DNA of 43,972 nt. Source: a virus. The notes under the pieces were generated by a model. The model was not told the DNA's origin. It did not search any database and was given only the letters and a program-made list of their open reading frames with translations. Of this stretch, positions 1 through 6,209 are shown one piece after another. Position numbers and translations under genes: made by a program. The stretch covers positions 1 through 43,972 of IMG/VR virus record IMGVR_UViG_3300031227_000107; one strand, written 5' to 3'. Each line of letters opens with the position of its first letter. Within the stretch, counting starts at the first letter, position 1.

Positions 1-161
1 TTACTACTACAGGAAAGTGGTTCTGTTATATAGGAGAGACACCATATCTGGATCTGCCGTATATGTTTCTTAAGCAAATACCACAGACAACTCATCGTGT
101 AATCAAGCCGGGGGTTAGTCTTTTGCTATCCGGTTTTGGCAATGTTTATAAAGTTTGGTAA
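1..161 (+). CDS. 3' end of an unidentified gene (truncated by window edge)
   Basis: The frame starting at base 3 is open from the window edge to a TAA at 159-161 and encodes 52 residues that include a WFCYIGETPYLDLPYMF stretch and end in NVYKVW. I do not recognise the family. The stop lies immediately before the ribosome-binding site of the next gene, which is the spacing expected of two consecutive genes in one operon. Base composition is GC-richer than the region right of 2.4 kb and matches the following fibre gene, so the two may belong together. The start lies outside the window. Confidence 0.55.
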   Translation, partial: TTTGKWFCYIGETPYLDLPYMFLKQIPQTTHRVIKPGVSLLLSGFGNVYKVW

Positions 162-172
162 GGGGGTTTAAC

Positions 173-2413
173 TTGAAAAGAATACTATATTTATTATTGT
201 TTGCGCTGCTTCCCGGAACATTGCTTGCCCAGGGAGCGCATGGAACTGGCAGCAGGGCCAATAGATACAAACCTGTTACAGATACAACGAATGTTACTAA
301 GCAGCTTGGAAGAACATATGTTTATGATAGCAAATTCTGGATAGCAAATGGTACTTACCTCGTTGAGCAGCATAGTGCCGGGACTCCATCGGCCGGGTAT
401 ATGCAGACAGTAGATTCAACTCTCCACGCTATCGACAGTTACTTTTCACGTTCAGCAGGGGTTGATACTTCTGCAGCTCATATGACGCTTATCAACACAA
501 AGCTTAATTGGGGCGATTCTACGAGCGTATCTGAAGGTTCATATCGAAGCGGCAAAGCTGTAACGGATAGCTTATCTGATCATATGACTTTAATCAATAC
601 AAAAGTAAATTTAGCCGATAGCACTGCCGATACTGAAGGTAGTTATGCATCCCGAAAAGCCTTATCTGACAGCTTAACAGCCCATTGGTCTGAAATAGCA
701 CTGAAGGTATTTCTCGCAGATAGTTCGTTAGATACTGATGGGAGTTACGCATCTCGAAAAGCTTTATCTGATACCGCTTCTGCTCATTGGACTGAAATCG
801 GATTAAAAGCAGATGACGCTGATGTATTGAAAAAAGACGGCACAGTCGCCGCAACTGCTGATCTGGATATTGGTGGTAATTATTTGTTAGATAACCAGAA
901 CACCGCTAATCTAGGTAGGGCAGGGCAGAGTTATCACACTAATGGCATTACTCAGTATGTAAATATGGATGGCGTTGCGGCAGAGTTAGTTGCAACCGGG
1001 AACTCCACTGGAAGTATCATATGGGGAGGGATGTTTCATGACTTAACGACCGACAATCAGAGAATTTGGTATTTTGGGGACAGTGACGCAGTTGAGAGAA
1101 TTGGCCTAGCAGTTTCTACTACTGATTATAAATTGGGCGGGATTTGTGCTGTGGCTGGTGTAAATAAGTGGTCGTGGGCCTCAGATGATAGCTTTAATGA
1201 AAATACAGAGTATTCTATAGTATTCGAGCAGAATGGAACAACTCCAGCTCTTTATGTAAATGGAAAAGAATCTCCAATAACTTTCTCAATATCTACAGAT
1301 TTAACTGCTTGGTTTGATCAAGCAACTGGAATAGATAATGGCAAATTAAGTGCTGGAGCGTATGCTACATCATTCGCTGGTTCATTCGCTAATGTCGATG
1401 TTAATTACTTTGGTACGTTTAATACAGTTTTATCAGGCCAGGAAAAACAAGACCTATACACAACAGCCCGTTCCCCGAATAAGTATGTAGGGGCGAGTAA
1501 TGCTGCAGAATACACCGGAGATTTTTCTGCTGATGTAAATGGCTGGACACAAAATACAGGAGATGCAGATTTACAATTATCTGCACCAGTCACACAGGAC
1601 GCAGTTACCGAAACAATGAAAATATACGCTAATGGAGGAGATAAAACCTGTCAGCTAGACAGGGATGCATCAATCTTAGTTAGTGGGAAAGCATACAGGT
1701 TAACGTTTGATTATTTCGCAGAGACAAGTTCTGGCATAGCAAGTTTTGGCATTGGAGTTGCGTCTAATCGCTCACCAGGGCTTGATGGAACATTTACATC
1801 TAATGCTATTACTGTTGTTGAAAATGCTTGGCAAACTGGGCAAACACTAGAGTTTGTAAATAGCACAAATAGGCCAAATTTAGATTTTTGCACGTACACA
1901 TCATCAGTAGGGCAAATGGTTGATGTATTACTCACAGGAAAGTCTTTCTATTTGAAGAATGTAGTACTTACTAGAATAGGCGAAGTAGTTGGCTTCTACC
2001 CAGAGAATATGACCCCTACCACATGGTACGGGACAAACGACATAACCGGAACCGTGAGTGGGGCAACGCTGATTAATAGTCCTGTAGTTACATACCAGAG
2101 TGGTAGAGCTTTAGCTATTCAAGGTACTGACATAGCTTCTGCTAATGATATAACTCTTGGTGATGGCAATTACTTTGATATAACAGGCACTACGATAATC
2201 AACAGGATACTAGGTACTGGCTGGACAGCAGGCTCACAGGTTACATTGCAGTTTGACGCAAGTGTTACAGTTGATCATGGAACTGCTGCTGGAAGTAATT
2301 ATTATGGCTTTAAATTATCTGGTGCTGGGGATATGAGTGCAACGGCAGATGATACATTAACACTAGTTTTTGATGGAGCATGGTGGAGAGAAGTGGCAAG
2401 GACAGTTATTTAA
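173..2413 (+). CDS. Fibre-like or adhesin-like protein with signal peptide, lectin-like domains and phage tail-type C-terminus
   Basis: I chose the TTG at 173 because AAGGGGG sits 7 bases upstream and the product then opens with a textbook signal peptide (MKRILYLLLFALLPGTLLAQ). Seen in order: three 34-residue repeats (about residues 103-204); a LamG/concanavalin-like beta region (about 255-435); a second jelly-roll resembling carbohydrate-binding modules (about 445-620); and a C-terminal beta domain (about 650-746) of the kind that ends many phage tail fibres. Binding of a surface glycan is the inferred role. A Sec signal on a tail fibre is odd, because virion proteins assemble in the cytoplasm. 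It could instead be an exported adhesin. GC content is visibly higher than in the genes to its right, which suggests recent acquisition. Confidence 0.6.
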   Translation: MKRILYLLLFALLPGTLLAQGAHGTGSRANRYKPVTDTTNVTKQLGRTYVYDSKFWIANGTYLVEQHSAGTPSAGYMQTVDSTLHAIDSYFSRSAGVDTSAAHMTLINTKLNWGDSTSVSEGSYRSGKAVTDSLSDHMTLINTKVNLADSTADTEGSYASRKALSDSLTAHWSEIALKVFLADSSLDTDGSYASRKALSDTASAHWTEIGLKADDADVLKKDGTVAATADLDIGGNYLLDNQNTANLGRAGQSYHTNGITQYVNMDGVAAELVATGNSTGSIIWGGMFHDLTTDNQRIWYFGDSDAVERIGLAVSTTDYKLGGICAVAGVNKWSWASDDSFNENTEYSIVFEQNGTTPALYVNGKESPITFSISTDLTAWFDQATGIDNGKLSAGAYATSFAGSFANVDVNYFGTFNTVLSGQEKQDLYTTARSPNKYVGASNAAEYTGDFSADVNGWTQNTGDADLQLSAPVTQDAVTETMKIYANGGDKTCQLDRDASILVSGKAYRLTFDYFAETSSGIASFGIGVASNRSPGLDGTFTSNAITVVENAWQTGQTLEFVNSTNRPNLDFCTYTSSVGQMVDVLLTGKSFYLKNVVLTRIGEVVGFYPENMTPTTWYGTNDITGTVSGATLINSPVVTYQSGRALAIQGTDIASANDITLGDGNYFDITGTTIINRILGTGWTAGSQVTLQFDASVTVDHGTAAGSNYYGFKLSGAGDMSATADDTLTLVFDGAWWREVARTVI
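479..784 (+). repeat. Three 102-bp in-frame tandem repeats in the fibre gene
   Basis: Three consecutive units begin at 479, 581 and 683, and a partial fourth begins at 785. Each encodes 34 residues with the pattern H[MW]-x-x-[IL]-x-x-K, an aDSt segment, then GSYxSxKAxxD. The exact 34-residue period and lack of indels point to an elongated shaft, perhaps a trimeric coiled coil or beta stem. Units 2 and 3 are the most alike in DNA, so the array probably grew by duplication. Confidence 0.75.
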
Positions 2414-2458
2414 AAACCTGTAATAGAACAGGGAAATATTTATAAAAGGAGAAACACA

Positions 2459-2722
2459 ATGGATTTCACATTACCGAACACAATTGCAGTCCTTATGGGA
2501 TTATCAGTACCGGCACTTATTGGGTGGTTAAAACAGAAAATTACTTCTAGTAATTGGCGTTTTGCTTTGGCTATTGGTTTATCAGCACTTATTGGAGTTC
2601 TTTCAGCTATTATATCTAAGACACCATTTGATCCAACACATCTTGCAGTATATGCTAGTGTAGTTATTGGATATGGTCAGACAGCATATAATATATGGAA
2701 ACAGTTATTTGTTAAAAAATAA
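2459..2722 (+). CDS. Small membrane protein, holin-like
   Basis: The product has 87 residues and two or three hydrophobic segments (about residues 8-24, 34-52 and 62-80) with a basic C-terminus (QLFVKK). An AAAAGGAG site lies 8 bases before the ATG. Size, topology and position near a second holin-type gene (3615-4064) suggest a holin or holin-related protein of the inner membrane, but no family motif decides it. A strong hairpin directly after the gene suggests it ends a transcription segment that starts upstream. It may instead be a superinfection-exclusion protein. Confidence 0.5.
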   Translation: MDFTLPNTIAVLMGLSVPALIGWLKQKITSSNWRFALAIGLSALIGVLSAIISKTPFDPTHLAVYASVVIGYGQTAYNIWKQLFVKK

Positions 2723-2739
2723 AGAGTTGTTCTCCTAAA

Positions 2740-2773
2740 GAGAGTGGGGGGTTTCTCCCTTTCCCCCATTCTC
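2740..2773 (+). terminator. Hairpin, possible terminator
   Basis: An 11-bp stem (GAGAGTGGGGG with CCCCCATTCTC, one G-T pair) closes a 12-base loop in the gap after the 2459-2722 gene. The following tract (ACCCCTTACTTTTATAG) is only weakly T-rich, so this may be a partial terminator or an RNA-stabilising hairpin. It separates the fibre/holin-like genes from the operon starting at 2800. Confidence 0.5.
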
Positions 2774-2799
2774 ACCCCTTACTTTTATAGAGGTGCTTT

Positions 2800-3003
2800 A
2801 TGTCAGAAAAATTTTTACAATTAGTGCAAGAGACATTAGATAAAGAAGAATTTGATGAGTTAGTAAAGAGAATACTTGAAGCACACCCTGAGAGTAAAAG
2901 TGGAGAAGATACTTGTCCATATTTACCTCCTATGGACCCATTATGTATTGTTATGGGGAGTAGTTGGTGTACTTGGATACCTAAGGGGGGTTGTGCAGGA
3001 TGA
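2800..3003 (+). CDS. Small cysteine-rich protein with helical leader-like N-terminus
   Basis: The 67-residue product splits in two. Residues 1-35 are charged and predicted helical (MSEKFLQLVQETLDKEEFDE...). Residues 38-67 are uncharged and hold four cysteines (C39, C49, C57, C65), several prolines and a terminal GGCAG. GAGG precedes the ATG. The TGA overlaps the cupin gene's start (ATGA), so the two are translationally coupled. I do not recognise the family. The leader/core look recalls ribosomally made modified peptides, but no modifying enzyme of a known type is adjacent. A zinc-binding or disulfide-bonded virion protein is equally possible. Confidence 0.55.
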   Translation: MSEKFLQLVQETLDKEEFDELVKRILEAHPESKSGEDTCPYLPPMDPLCIVMGSSWCTWIPKGGCAG

Positions 3004-3431
3004 GTGCTCTAGTTAAAAGAGTATTGCATGGTCCTTCTCAAAGGAAGTTAGATGTATTAAATGTAGAGTATAATACACAGATGCAAGAATTAAAAGATCT
3101 TATTACATCCACTGGCGAAGGAGAAGTAGTTTATAATAATGATATTGAAGGTAAGTGTTTACTATCAAATAAAGATGTAGCTGTTCAAAAAGTATTTATG
3201 GAAAAGGGGGAAGTTTTTCCAGAACATGCTCATCCAAACTGCCTTGAATGGATATACATTTTATCTGGAAAATTAAAGTATGTAAAGGGAAACAAAGAAA
3301 TTATTTTTAACCCTGGTGATTGGGATATTATAGGAAGGTCTGCAGAAGTACATGGAAGTACTGCTATTGAAGATACAATAGTTATCGCTACAACTATTCC
3401 AAAAGACAGGGGATATCCCACAAATGGCTAA
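3000..3431 (+). CDS. Cupin-domain protein
   Basis: This 143-residue protein has a single C-terminal cupin. Motif 1 reads G-E-V-F-P-E-H-A-H-P-N-C-L-E-W (H76, H78, E83) and is followed by LSG. Motif 2 reads NPGDWD...EVH (H119). These are the four usual metal ligands, so the site looks intact. Cupins of this size include ChrR-type sensors, sugar-nucleotide epimerases and oxygenases, and the substrate cannot be read from sequence. The start is ATG 3000, overlapping the previous stop. An upstream in-frame TTG lacks a better ribosome site. The gene overlaps the next by 8 bases. A cupin inside a phage lysis/structural operon is unusual. Confidence 0.75.
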   Translation: MSALVKRVLHGPSQRKLDVLNVEYNTQMQELKDLITSTGEGEVVYNNDIEGKCLLSNKDVAVQKVFMEKGEVFPEHAHPNCLEWIYILSGKLKYVKGNKEIIFNPGDWDIIGRSAEVHGSTAIEDTIVIATTIPKDRGYPTNG

Positions 3432-3612
3432 ACAAGATGAGATTAATGGAAAATTATTAAATGCAGTTGATACTGTAGAAAAGATTCAGGCTATACACGG
3501 GGATAGTATATTAAAGAATACAGTTGCAGTAAGAGTAATATTTATAGTTTTATCTTTAGTAGTAAGTACATTTGGACTTATAGAAATTTTTAATAGATTA
3601 GCAGGTAGGTAA
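3424..3612 (+). CDS. Small single-TM protein before the holin
   Basis: The 62-residue product has a soluble helical N-terminus (about 1-34) and one membrane segment (about 36-56, VAVRVIFIVLSLVVSTFGLI), then a short basic tail. This layout resembles XhlA-like or other lysis-accessory proteins encoded next to holins, and the holin-type gene starts 3 bases after its stop. It begins inside the end of the cupin gene. The role is inferred from topology and context only. Confidence 0.55.
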   Translation: MAKQDEINGKLLNAVDTVEKIQAIHGDSILKNTVAVRVIFIVLSLVVSTFGLIEIFNRLAGR

Positions 3613-3614
3613 AA

Positions 3615-4064
3615 ATGAGTTGGGTAACAGATTTATTTACAGGGGGAGTTTCTTCAGTAGTTGATTCAGTAGGAGATATGATTGATAAATTATCTACTAC
3701 GAAAGAAGAAAAGAACCAATTTAAATTAGATTTTGCAAAAGAAATGAATAGGTTTAAAGAAATTCAGTTAACAGCAACTTCTAATTATGATGCAGAGATA
3801 ACTAAACGGCATGTAGCAGATATGGCTTCAGATAGTTGGTTGTCCAAAAATATTCGTCCGTTTACATTAGCATTTTTAACTTTTTTTGTTATGCTTTTAG
3901 CTTACTTAACACTATTTATTTTAGATGCTAGTCAAGAGGCTTTAGTAGAGCCGTGGTTACAATTATTTACAGTACTAATGGGTACAGTATATGCTTTTTA
4001 CTTTGGTAGTAGAGGGTTAGAGAAGATTCAAGAAATTAAATCAAATAGTAAAAAAGGGGAGTAG
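3615..4064 (+). CDS. Holin, resembling the three-TM (GTA-type) holin family
   Basis: The product has 149 residues. The N-terminal half is amphipathic and charged. A WLSKNIRPFTL motif leads into a long hydrophobic segment (about 78-100), and a second follows (about 113-135) that ends in YFGSRGLEK. The IRP...VM...YFGSRGLEKI pattern is typical of holins annotated for gene-transfer-agent release and many proteobacterial phages. The expected role is to permeabilise the inner membrane so that the amidase encoded at 34318-34812 reaches peptidoglycan. Holin and endolysin are about 30 kb apart in this window, at opposite ends of the late genes. Confidence 0.7.
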   Translation: MSWVTDLFTGGVSSVVDSVGDMIDKLSTTKEEKNQFKLDFAKEMNRFKEIQLTATSNYDAEITKRHVADMASDSWLSKNIRPFTLAFLTFFVMLLAYLTLFILDASQEALVEPWLQLFTVLMGTVYAFYFGSRGLEKIQEIKSNSKKGE

Positions 4065-4067
4065 TTT

Positions 4068-4373
4068 ATGGAAAAGCAATTAGAAACATATGTAGATGTA
4101 CAGATGGAAGTAATTAAGAAAGCACATGAAGAGTATAGTAAAGAGTTAACTCTTATTGAACAGCAAAGACAACAGGGAGAAAAAAGAAAGAATACTGTTA
4201 TAGCTGAATTAAATGCACTTAATGGAAGATTGATAGAGCTTATTGCTATTAAGACAGGGAAGTACATGGAAGTAGTTGAGGCACAGAAGAAAGAAGATCC
4301 ACCTTTGATAAAAGCACTTAAAAAAGAACAAGTAGAAGAAGCAAAGTGTGAGGAAAATCCAGTAATAGATTAA
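4068..4373 (+). CDS. Coiled-coil protein of unknown function, stop codon followed by in-frame extension
   Basis: The 101 residues are almost entirely charged helix (VIKKAHEEYSKELTLIEQQ...), with a probable coiled coil at about residues 8-75 and an acidic tail. GGGGAG precedes the ATG, and the gene starts 3 bases after the holin. It may act with the holin or be a head/tail accessory. The family is not recognised. The frame continues for 39 more codons after the TAA, so the protein may once have been, or may still at times be, about 140 residues long. Confidence 0.6.
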   Translation: MEKQLETYVDVQMEVIKKAHEEYSKELTLIEQQRQQGEKRKNTVIAELNALNGRLIELIAIKTGKYMEVVEAQKKEDPPLIKALKKEQVEEAKCEENPVID

Positions 4374-4493
4374 TTTAAAGTTATTTCTGTAGAACCTACT
4401 GCATTTAAGGAAAATAAGGATAAACCTATTCCTCCTAAAGTAAGAAAGGTTAAAGAGGGAGAGCAGTCTGAGAAACCAGAAGTTTCTGAATAA
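4374..4493 (+). other. In-frame open extension after the coiled-coil gene's stop
   Basis: After the TAA at 4371-4373 the same frame is open for 39 codons to a TAA at 4491-4493. It encodes a lysine-, glutamate- and proline-rich tail (contains DKPIPPKVRKVKEGE) that matches the character of the preceding acidic/basic tail. It has no ATG, GTG or TTG start of its own. It looks like the original C-terminus cut off by a point change, or a read-through extension. Confidence 0.45.
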
Positions 4494-4511
4494 TTTAGTA
4501 AGGGGATTATA

Positions 4512-5738
4512 ATGGAGAACTTTACAGATTTATTATGTCCAGAGTGTAATACAGCTACTCTGAGCAAAGCAGGAAAAAGGGAAACAAAATCAAAGGGTAA
4601 TGTACAAAGATATTATTGTTCAGAATGTAAACATACAACGTCAGATCCTGTTGTTATTGAAGAAACAATAGATAATCACATAAGAACAAAAGTACAGAAA
4701 CAGAAATTTCAAGATAAAACTAGAGTAGCAAATAAAGATTTTAGAGAAGTGAGTAGAATTTATAACGCAGTTGAAGAGTTAAATAATACAACAGTTGATA
4801 TTCTTTCTAAAGACACGTTTACAAAATTTACTAAATATCATGTGGATAAAAGAGATGGTAAAGGTGGAGTTATTCAGATCGGTGATTGGCATGGTAATGA
4901 GGAAGTAAATCTTAAAAGTAATGTTTATAATTTTGATGTTTTAAGTAAAAGAGCTCAAAAACTAGCACATAATGCAATACCTTTTTTTAAAATGCATGGT
5001 GTTAAATCTATATTTCTTGCTAGTACAGGAGATATGATAAATTCAGATAGGCGATTAGATGAGTCAACTACACAGTCATATAATAGAGTAAGTGCATTTT
5101 TATGTGTTGCTGATATCTTAAAGTCTTTAATTCTTGATTTAAATGGTGCAGGTTTTAATGTTTACTTTGGTGGTGTATGTGGTAATGAGAGTAGGGTCCA
5201 TGAAGAGATGGGTTTTTCAGATGTGCTTGTAACTAATAATTATGATTATGCTATTTACAATATTTTACAGGAAAAATTTAAAGGTTCTAAAGGAGTAACA
5301 TTTATTCAGGGTGATCCTAAAGAACTTGTTGTGAATGTGAATGGTCAAAACATTTTAGTTATTCATGGAGAAGAAGCAATTTTTAATGGGGATGTTGAGA
5401 AAGGTACTACTCGATTAATTGGTAAATATGCAAATATGGGAGTTATAATTGACTTTGTTTTATTTGGTCATTTGCATTATGCCAGAATAGGTGAGAATTT
5501 TGCTAGAAACTCTTCAATGGTTGGAAGTAATGGTTATTCAGATAGAGCATTACATTTAATTAGTAAAGCTTCTCAGAACCTTCATGTTGTAGAAAAGGAT
5601 GGGATGCATTCTATAAAGATTGATTTACAAAGTGTTAAGGGGTATAAAGGGTATGCTTATAATAAGCGTTGGATTGCTTATAATTCACAAGCAGATAGAC
5701 AAAGAGCATTAACCACTATATATAAAGTGGTAATATAA
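4512..5738 (+). CDS. Zinc-ribbon metallophosphoesterase
   Basis: The N-terminus is a four-cysteine zinc ribbon (C9, C12, C36, C39). A calcineurin-like phosphoesterase domain covers about residues 115-345 with all five blocks visible: GDWHGN (D125, H127), STGDMIN (D174), CGNES (N225), IHGE (H285) and FGHLH (H320, H322). The metal site is therefore intact, and the enzyme should hydrolyse a phosphodiester or phosphomonoester with two metal ions. The ribbon suggests a nucleic-acid substrate. It lies directly upstream of the head genes, unlike the Mre11-like nuclease of the minus strand, to which it is only distantly similar. The exact substrate is unknown. Confidence 0.75.
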   Translation: MENFTDLLCPECNTATLSKAGKRETKSKGNVQRYYCSECKHTTSDPVVIEETIDNHIRTKVQKQKFQDKTRVANKDFREVSRIYNAVEELNNTTVDILSKDTFTKFTKYHVDKRDGKGGVIQIGDWHGNEEVNLKSNVYNFDVLSKRAQKLAHNAIPFFKMHGVKSIFLASTGDMINSDRRLDESTTQSYNRVSAFLCVADILKSLILDLNGAGFNVYFGGVCGNESRVHEEMGFSDVLVTNNYDYAIYNILQEKFKGSKGVTFIQGDPKELVVNVNGQNILVIHGEEAIFNGDVEKGTTRLIGKYANMGVIIDFVLFGHLHYARIGENFARNSSMVGSNGYSDRALHLISKASQNLHVVEKDGMHSIKIDLQSVKGYKGYAYNKRWIAYNSQADRQRALTTIYKVVI

Positions 5739-5750
5739 GGGAGAAAATAT

Positions 5751-6071
5751 ATGACTTTAATTTTATTAGGAATAGTAGCATTTATTCAAAATATGATGTT
5801 CACTTGGGCAAGTAGAAGTAGAAATAGTGGATCTCCAGGATATCACTTTTTTGCAGCATTAGGTAGTAACAGCACATGGTTTATTTGTAATTTTTTCTTA
5901 ATCCTTCCTAAGATGCTAGATGTGTTTAAGAATGGAAATTTTAATGATCAATTAGTTGTTATGCTTGTGTATGTTATTTGTACTTCTTTGGGTTCATGTT
6001 TAATGATGAAGATATTATTAAAGAAAGAAAAAGGTAATAAACGGGTAGGAGCAACTAATGACAGTGAATGA
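5751..6071 (+). CDS. Small membrane protein
   Basis: The product has 106 residues with hydrophobic segments at about 2-18, 40-56 and 68-90 and a lysine-rich C-terminal tail. GGGAG precedes the ATG. The family is not recognised. Together with the overlapping 48-residue membrane peptide that follows, it forms a two-gene membrane module between the phosphoesterase and the portal. The pair could be a holin/antiholin-type or superinfection-exclusion pair, but nothing in the sequence decides this. Confidence 0.5.
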   Translation: MTLILLGIVAFIQNMMFTWASRSRNSGSPGYHFFAALGSNSTWFICNFFLILPKMLDVFKNGNFNDQLVVMLVYVICTSLGSCLMMKILLKKEKGNKRVGATNDSE

Positions 6072-6204
6072 TATTATATATATGTTACTAGATCATATAG
6101 GTACTGGAGTTAAATGGAATATGATTTTTTTAGGTTTTTTTGGTAGCATATTTTTTATAGTTAAGAAATTTTTCCCTAACTTGCTGAAGATGACTAAGGG
6201 CTAA
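6058..6204 (+). CDS. 48-residue single-TM peptide
   Basis: This short gene starts inside the end of the previous one (ATG 6058, AGGAG at 6046-6050) and stops 5 bases before the portal start. It has one hydrophobic segment (WNMIFLGFFGSIFFIV) flanked by lysines near the C-terminus (KKFFPNLLKMTKG). The good ribosome site and exact packing between neighbours support it as real. The function is unknown. A small membrane effector of lysis or exclusion is plausible. Confidence 0.5.
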   Translation: MTVNDIIYMLLDHIGTGVKWNMIFLGFFGSIFFIVKKFFPNLLKMTKG

Positions 6205-6209
6205 TATAT

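Noticed and set aside
479-784. Fibre repeats as a diversity-generating target
   Set aside because: No reverse transcriptase or template repeat was found in the window, and the repeats look like a structural shaft.
4512-5738. Phosphoesterase as a second SbcD/Mre11
   Set aside because: It has an N-terminal zinc ribbon, no ATPase partner and different motif contexts, so only the general phosphoesterase family is supported.
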